In this document: positions 22,801 to 32,683 of the stretch, piece after piece | How the letters are laid out: the number at the start of each line of letters is the position of its first letter | Numbering within the stretch: position 1 is the first letter of the stretch | Assembly (NCBI GenBank): GCA_030141605.1 | Contig: JAQGDQ010000202.1 | Location: 27,097 to 91,096 of the forward strand | DNA from: Tubiluchus corallicola | Taxonomy: Eukaryota; Priapulida; Priapulimorpha; Priapulimorphida; Tubiluchidae | DNA length: 64,000 nt | Reading direction: 5' to 3' | Translations under genes and position numbers: made by a program | The notes under the pieces: model-generated | Told to the model about the DNA's origin: nothing | Database searches by the model: none | What the model saw: only the letters and a program-made list of their open reading frames with translations

Positions 22801-25800
22801 AGTCACCTCTATGATCAGTCCTTTCATGAGAGTATCCACGTTGACTTTCTGGCCGTTGGTAATCTTTTCTGCCACGATCACTAAACGAATAATCTGGATG
22901 TTCCTGATATTTATCATGATCATTATATCCACCTTTTTCATCCAAGTGCCGATCTCGTTGATCATATCGGCTAGCAGTGCGATTTGCATCCGAAGAAATG
23001 TCACGATGCAAATCTCTTGGATCACGTCGACCAGGTGGATGATGCTCACGTTCTTTATCATCTTTTGCAGGCCTGCTTTTGCCAGGTGAATACCTGTCGT
23101 GTTTTTCTTTTTCATGCATCTTTTCACCTCGCTGAAAATCTGTCCTGGACATTTTTTTCTCATACACTTCCTGAGTATCAATCTTATCATCATTTAATCG
23201 ATGCTTGATTGAAGTTTCCTGACTCAGAGCTTTTTTCTTCTTCAATTTTTCTTTTTTACTACTTGGGGTTAATTCTCTCCTCTTTTCCTTGTTTTTGTCA
23301 TCCGATCGCCTATCTCTAGACTGAGAGCTATGAGATTCTGAAGATGCACTCCTTGCCTTCATGAATTGCTGCCCTTTTCTGTGTTCTATCTTTTCTTCGT
23401 GTGGAGAAGGTTTTAGCTTTTTACGTGATTTTCTTTCCGGAGAAGAGCTGAATGATTTCCGTTTATCTTTCTTCTTTGTTACTAATCTCGATTTTGCATC
23501 CTTATCTTGGCCAGAAGATTTAACATGACTGCCACTTTCCTTGCTGGTGTGCTTTTGCTTTCCGTGTGCTTTTAACTCTGGCCCTCTAACTGGCGTTACT
23601 GATATTCGTTCAAGGAGCTTGTGCTTCTCTTTTGCTTTTTTAGTCTTTTTGCCACTAGGTGGAGTAACTCCCAACTTTTTTCCATGTTTATTCACCTTAA
23701 CACTTTCTTGTGTGGCATATTTGTGTTTGTGGGAACTTGATCTAAAAAATAAATAAATAAATACTTCAGGTTTTGATCCTAACAGGTAGAGGCTAGTATG
23801 AACCAATAATAGGACCAAAACAGAAAAGATATTTCACGAAAAAACGGGCCGGAAATTTCATAGTTACAAAATACACGATATTCTTTCAAAATCACAATTT
23901 GACACCTATCATAATTGATACTTACTTGCTTTTCTTTTTTGGTTCTGGAGAAGACAGAATCTCACTCTTAGACATCTTTTTATCTTTTGACAAAATCTTT
24001 TTCTCATCTTTGTAAGCCTTCTTCTTTTTGAATGCGTGATCAAAAGAAACTGGTTTTGATTTTTTCTTTGTTTCCATCTGAGTCTTATCTTGTCGGGATT
24101 TGTGATCAGCTTTTTCTAAAATACATTTAATAACAGCGACTTAAACTGAGTCAAATAGAAAGCATTTTTAACAAATCAGTTTATACAATACTAGAATACA
24201 AACTTTTTTACAAATGTTCTCATTAATCAATGAATGTTCTTATTAAATTATAAATGTTTTTTCTGACACTATAGTGGTAGACTTATTTACACTATTCGTA
24301 TGATTGCCTAAAAATTTAGCAGAAAATAATTTGAATTAAATAACTTGCAAAACAACTGCTGCTATGTAATGAGCTATTCGCAATGTAAAGAGGAACAAGC
24401 TAGGGACAGCTAAAAAGGCTGTATTATTAAATAAGCATTTCTTTACTTGTTATGAGCACAACAATACCACAGCTTAACAATAACATTTTAAGTCTTGTTG
24501 TGAGATAGATAAAGACATAATAAACTTACTTTTTGGCAATTCACGTTGCTTCTTAGCTATTTTCTTTTTCCGTTTGACCGGAGGACTATCACTATCACTA
24601 TCACTACTGCTACTGCTCGAGGTGCTAGAAGAACCTGAAGATGATGACGAAGTGGAAGAAGAATAAGAGCTCGATGACTCGCTCGTCATTGATGATTCTT
24701 TTACCTGAAAAAAACCAAATGTTGTAACAATATATTACAAAATTATATATTTTGCAAACAAACACAATTCAAAACAACAACTGGCAAATGGTGCACGGCA
24801 CTAATTTAAATAAGCACAGAAATTTAATTCAGCCACAGAATAATTGCTAACATAACTGCTATTTAACACTATGGGCAAAAATATAATGAAGTTTCTATAG
24901 TACCTTCTTGGGTGGAATAACAGGTGGATTTTCAACATCGGTGTCATTTTCTCTAGCCAATTCCAACGCAAGTTCCTGTTGAAGCTTCTGACGTTGCTGT
25001 TCTAGTAATAATACCTCCTGGAAATCCATCATCTTCTCTTTTTCTTTTTTCTTTTTCCATTCTATAGCCAAAAGCAAAATTATCTAATACTAACCTGAAA
25101 GTAATGACATACATAAAGCTAAACACTGTCTAAGAAATATCCGCTGGTGTTTCACTTAAACACAAATTTTATATGGAAGTATACAGTAAACCAGTATGGA
25201 AAATACAGTGGCTAAAACTGTTAGGACAAAAAAACTTAACATCTTAACATAGATTTTATTAAGAAAACATTGAGTTCTACTGCTTCTCCCAATATTTCTA
25301 AACATGTTTACTCTGCAGTTGTTAGCATGAATCTGAAGTTAAACTATAAGTCTAATATCCAGCACAAAACTACCAAACATATACTTCAAGATATTACAAA
25401 TATCCATTTTGTACAGATATGTATAGACATGCTTTCTTTGCCACATCATTTGAAAATTACGGATTTCGTCTTTTAATAAATGTGATCTAAATCTTATTAG
25501 ATTTATTAGTTTTAGACATGAAAGTAAGAATTCAATTACTAAAACAGCAACTGGTCGTGCAATCCTGGAACATATCTATTACATTACTCCAACCTTTCAC
25601 AAATTTTACAGTTAAGTCTTTGCTTGACAACATTTCGTATTAACGACACTAATCCTTTCATGCTTTTTTATTTAAAGATGCATGTTTCATTTTAACGATG
25701 ATTTTTAGCCTTACTTTTAAGCACTGAATCTCGTTTACTGCACTTGCACTCTATAAATGAAGCACACTACTTAACCAAAATCATCATATAGTTACTACGT

Positions 25801-28800
25801 TTCTAATAATTTGCCTAACTAAACAGACAGCAGGCAAATCAAATCAACTAAAAAAATATTTATTTTTTGTCTCAGTCAAAAAATGTATAAGATTAATATA
25901 ACTTAATTAACCGAACAAATGGGAAGGGGTGGTGAAAAACATCCAGTGCTGGATCAAAGCACAGGGCTTTATGGGCTGCAGCCTAGGAGCTTCCCACCAG
26001 CTGAGTGGCTTCCAGAGATTAACTGAAATTAATTTATTGTGCAAAGAATATAAATACGCAGCAAATGCGATGCATTCATACAGGGAAGCGCTGGCTGCAA
26101 AAAGGAAAAATTTAATCAACCAGATATAGATTTTTTTATGCAAAAACAAAAGGAGAAAAAGAATAAAGAAAATGGCTGTAAGAGAGCAACCAGGGAGGAA
26201 GGATTTTAGTTTCCATACTTTAGTTACTAATTAGCAATAAATCTTAGTGTTTATTTATGAGCCAAGCATTACTGATTTTTGCCTGCAACATAACTGAATA
26301 CTTTTACATAGCCACGCTTTATTATTAACTTCTGTCTTGTTGAAGCAACCGAATGCTTTTATACAGCCAAGCGCTATTGATTTTTGCTTCCGCAATGCAA
26401 CTGAAGGTTTTCACATTATTTCTTATTGAAATTGTTTCATTTTGTGAGGTTTTGTTGAATGGCATGTTTTGCTGGTATTCATTAGCATCATTAAGCAAGG
26501 ACTTAAATGTATTTCAACAGAATGATACCTAAACTTAGTTACTGTTCTCTACTGCATGCTGTATAGTTTAAACGAATATGTTTTTTCCGCTAACTATAGA
26601 TTTATTCGATTCACTATTGATAAATTCAATAATTGTTTGTACTCGGACATTGACTTGCAATTTTTGCTAATTTGTAATATTGATATCATCGTAATCACGT
26701 GCCTGTTTAAGTCAATTGTACACATCGAGAAGGAAGAATTCTAAAATAAAAGAAATCTGCCCTCAGAACACGTAAATGCAGCAATAATTCAGCAAAAAAG
26801 TAGACACTGCTATGCCACTGGCTTGTCAGCACCTCTTCCATTATAATAAACAAATAAATATATCACAAAAACTGCATGTTAAATATCCACAAGTAATGAT
26901 AACAAGAACTTTTCTCCACTAAGAACTATCTGACACCACAGTTACCTTTGTATCCTATGAAAGAAGAAGAGTCATCACTGCTGACATTTTCCATATCTTG
27001 ATTAGCAGGAATGGTCCGTGGACGCATTAAATTAACTTCAGAAATCTTTGATTTATGCTATTAAACAATATGCAAACCCATTAGAGTATTCGACAAAAAA
27101 ACAAAGTGAGCAATATGAGTAATATTGAGCACAAACTGAATACAATGACGGCAACTATTTAAACTGATAATTTAAACTGGCCATTTTCTTTATTAAAATA
27201 TACTATAAATTACTAGTTTCTAATGACATTATACAACAATGAACCAATAAGAATTTTTTGTAAACACACATACACAGACTTTCTACGACATGCACAGGAT
27301 ACTAAATAGTTCGCAAATAAAAGTGTTGAATTCAAACTGAAAACCAACTTAAAAGGCTTACGCTTGAATCACATGAGTGTTAAATGTTATGGCTATATAC
27401 AGAACAAATATATATGAAAGGAGCAGTTAAATATTACTAACAATCAACAAACATGGAAAAATTCTGCAGGATACATTCATGTCTGAAGCTGACAGTCTCC
27501 AAAAAATGAGTGTCTTAAATTTACTTGCTTTGTTTTTCAGTTTAATAAATTTTCTTATAATTCTGCCTTCACAGCAACATTACATTAATAGCATAGCAAG
27601 TTTTGCAAAGATCAAACTCAATGTTTAGCTCACGCAATGTTTTCAACTGTAAACTTATAATTATGATAATTACCTTTACATAAAAGGAAAACTATTATTA
27701 ATAAGTACATTGATGCCATACCTTTTTTACATTTCCTTTGTCTTTCCAGTATTCGCCTTTGTTATCAGAAGATTCCTCCTCTTCCCTTTAGAAACAGAAA
27801 GCATTTTAGCATTTTCCTGTAGCTCATACCTTATTTGAGGTAAGTAAAAAATTTGACTTTTTTATTTAAAATTTTAAATCATCAGCAGAGCAACAAATGA
27901 TACCAACATTACCATCACAATTATTGCAAGTATGCTAAATAAATAGTAATCGCAGTGTTGAAAATGCCTGCACAATTTACCCCCATTTCCTATTTTTGCA
28001 CAACCTTTAATAACAAACTTCTTTTTACTACTATACAATAACAAAAAAACTTAAGTAAATACAAATTGTTACTGTAAGCAAAGTAACTATATGTTGTTAT
28101 ACCTAGATTTGCCTGTTACGTGTTGGTATTTACAAGAGGCCCCAAACTTACATATCCCAGTTTTTGCAAATGTTCTGCATATTTCTGGCCATTCAGAACC
28201 AGATGAACCAAAAACCTAAAGAACACAAAAAGTAAACCTGATTAGCACAAAGTAATAAGCAGCTAAACAATGACTACAGCAAATACCCACATCTGCAACA
28301 AGTATATTAATATCAAGGTCATCATCATGCACATTACTTAATGTAAATACTTTACAGCATGTACCATGTACATAACAGTTAATATCCCTATTTTAATATT
28401 ACATACAACTAACACTAAAACTCAACAATCTTACTGGAAAGGCAAAATATTACTATATGAAGCCCATAATCAGCAAAGCCTCAAGCGTTCCACTATGCAA
28501 ACATGTAGCGCATACCATGTGCTGACTGTAGCCTGTATGACTTGTGTAACACCCTTAACTATTTTCAATTTGCCATATTTGGGGGTAACAATAAGTTCCG
28601 GTTGTCAAACAAACTCCAAAAAAGCAAAAATACATGTACAGTCAAACCTCTTTTTACTGCCTGCTTTGGGACTGCAAAAAGGTTGACATTAAACAACTTT
28701 GATGTTATAAAGAGGTGCTTTAATACATATATGTCTACGCAAATATAGACATTTTGTTTTGCCAAAAAATTTGGGTTTCAAGCGAAGCTGGCATTATGGG

Positions 28801-29762
28801 GGGGTGGCACTATAACGAGTTTTGACTGAAGTCTTAAAATTACTCCAAATTTCATGCGTTATACCATCACGTTATCTTGCAAGTGTTAAATATGCATTAT
28901 CGGTGTTGAAGAAAATTTCCAAATGAATAAAAACATTTAAAAGATGATATCAAAGAAGACAAAGATGATATCAACAAGATGACATTAAACTGTTGACTTC
29001 ATCAAAGAATAATATTTGTAACTTAGCTAAAAATAAATTTTAAAGCCAAAGTTTTACAGACAGTGACTTTTTTGCGACAATTCAAAATTTTCTAAGTGTG
29101 ACAGTCACCAAAATATTCCCGCGAAGGGTTCGCATAACCTTCGTTACATTTTTACGAATTTTGGGCTTCTTTCTCGAGCAAAAATTGTGAGAATGTTGCA
29201 CAAAATCGCATGACATGTTTGCACATATTTGGTATCACTCTCGACACCAGTGATACTTATGCAACAAAGCGAATGTTACATGACATTTGCGAGAGTACAT
29301 TGCAACCATTTGACGACAATTTTCACGAGACAGAAATGCGGGATAACCGAGGCTCGCCAAAATGGTCGCAACATTCTCAAAAGCATCGCGGAATCTGAAA
29401 TTGTTGTGAACGTTTGGTGCTACAACAGCTTGGAGAAGCTTTGGCGAGGTTGTGAGTTTTGTGACTGTGACGGCAAACTTTAAACTTTTTAAAAAAATTT
29501 CCAGAGCCGGTGATCTTGGGCGACAATGGCGAACACTTATGAATATTTTGACTCTTTGACGAACTTTTGGCGCATGTTTGGACTTAGAAATTTTCGGATA
29601 GTTGAGGACGCCATAAAAGTCTTGGCTTAAATAATAACAAAACAAATAATAATGAAAAAATACCTCTTTATTTTGCTGAGTTTTTGCACTTGTGCCAAGT
29701 CGCTCAAATACACTTGTACGCTTGCCTTCCTTCTTTGAAGATGTACGCTTACTGGAGGACAT
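7135..29762 (-). CDS. ZC3H13: ZC3H13 orthologue (Flacc/Xio), m6A writer complex component; 16 coding exons
   Basis: Exons (minus, in order): 29664-29762, 28103-28215, 27722-27785, 26946-27057, 24904-25061, 24530-24704, 23926-24115, 22237-23741, 21656-21715, 20481-20640, 19104-19344, 18195-18597, 17006-17164, 16556-16750, 15805-15980, 7135-7269. All junctions are GT-AG and in phase. The sum is 3,945 nt, i.e. 1,314 aa plus stop (human about 1,670). Seen: SVFERLG near residue 17; a CCCH finger at C46-x8-C55-x5-C61-x3-H65; a coiled segment and serine-rich tract (~130-240); a ~500-residue RS/DR-rich region; acidic tail motifs EPISDDELENI (~1115) and DLLDVDW (~1149); then a folded C-terminus (ISRVGISK, FAGEEL). 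SVFERLG and the tail motifs match vertebrate ZC3H13. Known family role: nuclear scaffold of the WTAP/VIRMA m6A methyltransferase complex. Exon joins are inferred. Confidence 0.92.
7442..7446. repeat. target-site duplication, left (CTTGG)
   Basis: CTTGG directly precedes the left LTR and is repeated at 15231-15235 after the right LTR. Five bases is the usual length for Ty3/gypsy integration. Confidence 0.95.
7447..8434 (-). repeat. 3' LTR of the retrotransposon (left copy)
   Basis: 988 bp, starts TGTGACGATG and ends GCGTCACA. It contains a short imperfect array on the plus strand of ATCATCAGC...GGTAAGT units (about 7965-8070). A 77-codon minus frame (7778-8011) is identical in both LTRs but has no recognisable domain. 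Confidence 0.95.
9030..13691 (-). CDS. gag-pol polyprotein, INT before RT (Gmr1-type)
   Basis: A single uninterrupted 1,553-aa frame. Domains in order: gag with an arginine/glutamate-rich coiled stretch (~122-175) and a capsid-like helical region (~210-380); a CCHC knuckle (CYTCGELGHKRIQC, ~414-427); aspartic protease (DSGAS, ~490); H2C2 integrase zinc domain (HDAH... CRSCVPC, ~738-780); integrase DDE core (MDIIGP ~810, TDRGTQF ~868, GLTERF ~905); reverse transcriptase with GYIDDI (~1285); RNase H starting TTDAS (~1436) and ending DNIVADSLSRL at the C-terminus. All signature catalytic residues looked for are present and no stop or frameshift is seen, so it may still be active. No chromodomain was seen. 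The alternative start MSRVYV is three codons in. It copies element RNA to DNA and integrates it. Confidence 0.96.
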   Translation of the reverse strand: MIRMSRVYVESELQQLTVPVLKQITVERRLTLQQGTNKAGIIDIIINAQGNPVTTGEPSVRPKEVGGVSSTPSVSVAQMSGRRRVSDQLLATPPPADLTLHSGINGKPANDEMTERSVSLYNIEKLKLVEREKEREWEREREERRERMQREEREWQREREERRERMQKEQYQFELKLRELDATSPSHVTQVPPQSPDGILTTTASRIPRVKLSRVFTEGTDDLHTFLQWFEAVAKANGLEEKHFAASLGPALSGKAAQAFQQVPLDSMQDYNVVKKTLLAAYVLSNDMYLERFRKITRRPDETFRQLFVRLDRALQEWLKAEEASTFENVCELLCIEQALTLMPREMSIWVRQQGQKTMEKVAEKADLYIASNALGTASKLKQMQQQRGNSRPAVFSNGSGKKMNNDVMKKIRCYTCGELGHKRIQCPKRPNYGETSGKSRNPSRQFLAKTGNTSHSTSLPAAMPECVPESDEFSFKAKINGICIDGIRDSGASVSLIQPRYVRPEQFLQSENYTKIWCVHGDAKNTRIAVVEVECMLVNGRLRVAVSDSLPMPFLLGNDYRTAVTPFSIKQSFSTPPKSVDLECVTPENSDTSYYFDELLSGNTNVAKQAGNSKKAFAVTRSKAKQLQAEAKSEKKLLSSLNADQKAEKNIASGVDTKAQQQQLSQLSKEQLQQEQRDDVSLRNLRDHAVTETAARAQRKGYFIKDGVLYYLTREKRDAEPYELLVVPKSRRLAVLSLAHDAHMAGHLGIRKTTQRVLQECIWPRVKRSVIQYCRSCVPCQKTARIKLSDKAKLKPLSIPSIAFRTIAMDIIGPMKRTPSGNKYALVIIDHATRYPDCYPLPNIETTTVVKALLQYICQHGIPREILTDRGTQFTSQLIHDLEQALGVKGIFTSPYNPQGNGLTERFNGSLKSCILKVMQNEKHLPWDETIPFILFAFREVPLESTGYAPFQLVYGFPVRGPLAALKERWGSVEAPKWEEIDDYVTRIINTVEEATTDAHEALQKAKISQKKWYDKTTSERSLEIGQKVLVLMPEGKSKMQKRYRGPFTVGNGDVKVDEQEENECSLKLPEYAFPPSASPTQSLNDVAYDSHLNDEQISQLAAVLAEFSELFTDLPVRTELVQHRITLTNPTPVRQRPYRTPHARREVIRKELEEMQKLQVIRRSNSEFSSPVVLVPKKDAASGFRFCIDYRLLNARTAFNHYIMPRVDDIVDGMHGALWITTLDLSKAYWQIKLAEESQAYSAFVTEFGKFEFVVMPFGLVNSAQTCQSLVDRVLEAADEYAHGYIDDIMIKSNTWQFHLQHIRLVLALLRRAGLTLKPKKCNFAQTETKFLGYVVGKNRLRPQVEKIQKIHETPRPQTKRQVRAFLGLIGFYRRFIPMFSSIAVPLYALLEKNAPVHVDWNEECERSFLELRTALNLDTVLHSPDFSQKFVLTTDASFSGIGGVLTQVQSELGEVPITHVSRKLTTCERNYSVVEIELLAVVYSVSKLRYYLEGHEFIVRTDQRSLLALPRMKRNNRRLCTWALILQEFHFTVENIAGKDNIVADSLSRL
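14223..14239 (-). promoter_or_regulatory. primer-binding site, tRNA-Leu type
   Basis: The minus strand reads TGGTGTCAGAAGTGGGA, three bases inside the 5' LTR. Its complement TCCCACTTCTGACACCA matches the T-arm, acceptor and CCA end of animal tRNA-Leu (CAA type) from memory over 17 nt. It would prime minus-strand cDNA synthesis. Confidence 0.85.
14243..15230 (-). repeat. 5' LTR of the retrotransposon (right copy)
   Basis: 988 bp, starts TGTGACGATG and ends GCATCACA. Differs from the left copy by single substitutions only (for example in the ACAAGACAAA[A/T]G, GAGGA[C/A]TGG and ACC/ACT-GTT/ATT regions). It would carry the element's promoter. Confidence 0.95.
15231..15235. repeat. target-site duplication, right (CTTGG)
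   Basis: Matches 7442-7446. Removing one copy and the element restores a continuous intron sequence. Confidence 0.95.
19811..19880. repeat. (CACG)n then (CA)n microsatellite
   Basis: About seven CACG/GCAC units pass directly into about twenty CA units. It lies in ZC3H13 intron 10. Confidence 0.97.
21831..21936. repeat. imperfect (ATC)n microsatellite
   Basis: About 100 bases of ATC/TCATCA units with interruptions, in ZC3H13 intron 8. Confidence 0.9.
22237..23741 (-). CDS. ZC3H13: ZC3H13 exon 8, large RS/DR-rich exon
   Basis: A 1,505-nt exon encoding ~501 low-complexity residues. The first half is lysine/serine-rich; the second half has repeated DDRR, DDRRG and RDDHRG blocks, like the RS/RE/DR-rich middle of vertebrate ZC3H13. 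The acceptor is TTTTTTAG at 23742-23743 and the donor GTGAGT after 22237. The frame upstream of 23741 (to 23818) is intronic read-through. Confidence 0.9.
25915..26130. mobile_element. possible degenerate transposon fragment
   Basis: A GC-richer patch in ZC3H13 intron 4 starting near CAGTGCTGGATC and continuing GGGCTTTATGGGCTGCAG. This resembles hAT-type termini of other animals from memory only. No matching inverted terminus or duplication was found. The tail 26245-26410 has two or three diverged ~60-base units (GCCAAGC.TTA...TTTTTGC). Confidence 0.25.
28103..28215 (-). CDS. ZC3H13: ZC3H13 exon 2, CCCH zinc finger
   Basis: Encodes the single zinc finger: ICRTFAKTGICKFGASCKY and the following QH give C-x8-C-x5-C-x3-H. 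The acceptor is TTTAG and the donor GTATAA. The exon ends in phase 2. It is too short and split to stand out as an open frame and was found from its motif. Confidence 0.9.
28639..28828. mobile_element. small Tc1/mariner (pogo-like) MITE
   Basis: Left end (TA)CAGTCAAACCTC and right end ACGAGTTTTGACTG are imperfect inverted repeats about 25 bases long, 190 bp apart. The flanking TA is clear on the left only. It lies in ZC3H13 intron 1. A similar end (AGTCAAAACTCGTTAT) is at about 46209. Confidence 0.6.
29040..29620. other. GC-richer patch in ZC3H13 intron 1
   Basis: Contains the inverted pair GAGAATGTTGC (about 29189) and GCAACATTCTC (about 29370) and overlapping open frames on both strands. 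Composition and inverted sub-repeats suggest a transposon remnant. No terminal repeats could be defined. Confidence 0.3.
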
Positions 29763-31312
29763 ACTGACTGACTGAAGGTACCAATTTAATCTTAAGCTGG
29801 CATCAGTGATAATTCCTGTCCAAGCAGTTGTATTCAAACAAAAAATTAATTGTGATTTCCTTATTAAGATTTTTCGGCATTTAAAATTCTAAAGTACATC
29901 TCTATTATATTGCACTACATAATCAATCTACACTCTAGGACTTGTAATAACATCTAACTCAATACCATACTTACATTATATGCATGCATGTACGTACTGA
30001 GACTGTAAATCTACCAAATACTATTTTAAATTCAGTGTAATCTGATTAATCAATAAACACAAGATTTTATTTTCTTGATTGAAAACAAATTCAGGTACTG
30101 CGTCCAGCTAAATAACAAAGTGTCACGGTGTTATGATATTCTGAAAAATCTTTATTTATTGAAAAAGGATAAGACGAAAAAGTTCATACAAATTGAGAAA
30201 ACAGTAATTATCTCAAACTGTTGTGAAAGGGAACAGTTTTAACACTCTCACTTTGCCCATATATAAAATCCTCAAGGTGTAAAAAATTAATACCACCACT
30301 GTACGGCAGCACAACACCTCTTCTGGGTTGACTTTTATCAAGCTCTATTCATAAATTATTTAATTTTCTAATGTGCAGACTGTGACTAATAATACCGAGC
30401 CATATTTGTAAATTTCATGTAAGAATGTACTATTTAATTTTCTTCAAGCTTTAATTGACATCAAAAATAAAGGTCATCTCATTACGCAATTATAATACAT
30501 ATTTGTCGATATAAATTTTTACAAAGTGTATTGTTAAGTGAATTTTTTATTTCATACAAAAATCCTTAGATTAAAAAAGTTAAATTAAATTCAGTAGAAA
30601 ATGCATACTTCTGGATACCAATGTATATTAATAAATTTAATACAGGATTTTATTTAGTACAAAATGCTGTACGAAATTTATCACACTCAATTACCTTCTC
30701 CTTTAGAGATCAATAACCACAAGTCTGTATTATATTAGAACAGTGAAACTAATTGATAAAACATTGTTTAATGCAAAACTGACCACTGAAAATCAATAAG
30801 TCAAACACAGTTACATGTGTTAATTCGTAACCACTTTACGGAAAGTTGAAATGGTGGATGGCAAAATGCATTTTGGTACTCTCCTCAGGTAAGCAGGTGC
30901 ATTTGCGAAAACAAGGAATCTCATGTTAACACAAAGTCACTACCAATGCAGCATGGCTTGAACACATTTACACACTACAAGAAACCAGCAGACTGCAATG
31001 AAGCTTCGATGAAACACAGCAACACTCCTTTACTCATCAGCCGCTAACCAAAAAGATCGCACACGATAATAGGAAACGTCATAAATCAATGGTGTCAAAT
31101 TAAGAAATATCACAATTAATATGGGGAATTTAAGTTGCTAATAAAGACCTTGTTATAAACCAACAGAACATACAACAAAGCATTTTGCAATAATTCAATA
31201 AACTCTAAAACAACTGTAAGTCAACAATGTGAGGAACTTCTTACAATGATTCTTATTCAGAAAGACAGATGATGTGGTATCTAGACAATATACAGAATAT
31301 CAGAATATAGAT
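29763..31312. other. intergenic, ZC3H13 to DDX49
   Basis: AT-rich, no supported coding frame. It should contain the ZC3H13 promoter and 5' UTR and the DDX49 3' UTR, since both genes are on the minus strand. No motif is clear enough to call. Confidence 0.5.
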
Positions 31313-32683
31313 TTACTTTGCATCTTTTGCCTTTTGTTTTCTTTTCTTTTTCGTCTGTTTCTGCTCTTCATCGGGATCTTTTCCTTCCAAGATCAATTTC
31401 TTACGCTTGTTAATATTCTTGTTTTCACCCATATCCATCTCATCCATGTGAATTTCTGCTTCTCTGCGGGCCACATTGACTTCAGTAAGAATCTGCAACA
31501 CCACACTTTCGTTTGTTTTATGCTCTACGAGTTTTGTCTTGATCAAATTCTCAATTGCATGGACACGTTTCACATCATATTGAGTTACCAAAGTAAGTGC
31601 GAATCCACCGCGTCCTGCCCGAGCAGTTCGACCTACACGATGAATATAATTTTTTGGCACAGACGGAACATTGTGATTTATAACTAAATCCACTTCAGGT
31701 ATATCTAAGCCTCTGCTAGCCACATCTGTAGCTACTAATATGTGCACCTGGTTAGATTTAAACTTAGTGAGAGCAGCTAGTCTTTCTCGCTGTCTTATCA
31801 AAGAATGCAAAGCAGCACTAGGAAAACCTAGCTCACTCAGAGCCATAGACAAAGACTGGGCTTCTCTACAAGTTTGCACAAAAATCATGCACGATTTGTT
31901 AGGGTTTTCAGTTTGAAACTCTTGAATAATGTGAACTAAATAGCCATCTTTCACATGCTGAGGCACAAGCACGTATCTTTGATTTAACTCATCAACTGTA
32001 GCAACATCTACATTTGCTGTCCAGAAAAATGGTTTACGAAGAGCAATTTGTTGCAGTTTTTCTAATCTATCTGTTATTGTTGCACTGAAAAGCAAAGTCT
32101 GGCGCTGTTTTGGAAGAACTGAAAAAACGGTTTGTAACTGTTCTGCAAAGTTTTCACTATCAAGTAACCGGTCTGCTTCATCTAATACCAAAAATTTTAT
32201 CTTACCAAAGTTCTTGCCATTTCCACTAAGAACATGATCTGCTAACCGTCCCGGTGTTGCCACGACAACATGAGGTTTTTTAGATAACTCACCTCCTTGT
32301 TTCACCATATCCATTCCTCCTATTACTACAGCAACTTTTAGACCAATCGGTTTTCCTAGTACATCAAACTGATCAGAAATTTGAAAAGCCAACTCTCTAG
32401 TTGGAGTTAAAATTAATGCAAACACTCCATAGGGATCTTCACATAACCTCTGAAGAATTGGCAATGCAAACGCAGCAGTCTTTCCTGTGCCAGTCTTTGA
32501 ACAACCAATGCAATCAATACCTTTTAGTATTTGAGGTATGCAATTACATTGAACTGGCGTTGGCTTTGTTATCCCTATAGCAGAGCACTGTCTAACCAAC
32601 CAATCATTAAGATTTAATTGCAAGAAAGTACAATTAACAGATTCCTCCGTAGAAGGGCCACTTTCCCGTGCTGATGAAGACAT
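31313..32683 (-). CDS. DDX49: DDX49/Dbp8 DEAD-box RNA helicase
   Basis: An intact 456-aa frame without introns (human 483 aa). Seen: Q motif around F20-Q45; Walker A SKTGTGKT (62-69) in the GCSKTGTGKTAAF context typical of DDX49/Dbp8; PTREL (94-98); DEAD (168-171); SAT (200-202); ATDVASRGLDIP (318-329); HRVGRTARAGRGG (348-360); and a lysine-rich tail (425-456) like a nucleolar signal. Known role: ATP-dependent RNA helicase in 40S ribosomal subunit biogenesis in the nucleolus. The nearest alternatives (DDX47/Rrp3, DDX27) fit the motif context less well. The ATG at 32683 leads directly into the Q-motif region and gives family-like length. The lack of introns is unusual beside the 16-exon neighbour. 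Confidence 0.94.
   Translation of the reverse strand: MSSSARESGPSTEESVNCTFLQLNLNDWLVRQCSAIGITKPTPVQCNCIPQILKGIDCIGCSKTGTGKTAAFALPILQRLCEDPYGVFALILTPTRELAFQISDQFDVLGKPIGLKVAVVIGGMDMVKQGGELSKKPHVVVATPGRLADHVLSGNGKNFGKIKFLVLDEADRLLDSENFAEQLQTVFSVLPKQRQTLLFSATITDRLEKLQQIALRKPFFWTANVDVATVDELNQRYVLVPQHVKDGYLVHIIQEFQTENPNKSCMIFVQTCREAQSLSMALSELGFPSAALHSLIRQRERLAALTKFKSNQVHILVATDVASRGLDIPEVDLVINHNVPSVPKNYIHRVGRTARAGRGGFALTLVTQYDVKRVHAIENLIKTKLVEHKTNESVVLQILTEVNVARREAEIHMDEMDMGENKNINKRKKLILEGKDPDEEQKQTKKKRKQKAKDAK

Noticed and set aside
22735-23193. 152-codon frame opposite in phase to ZC3H13 exon 8
   Set aside because: Repetitive DR codons in the real frame read as MIMI/IRNIQ-type residues in this one. 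The splice sites and motifs support the other frame.
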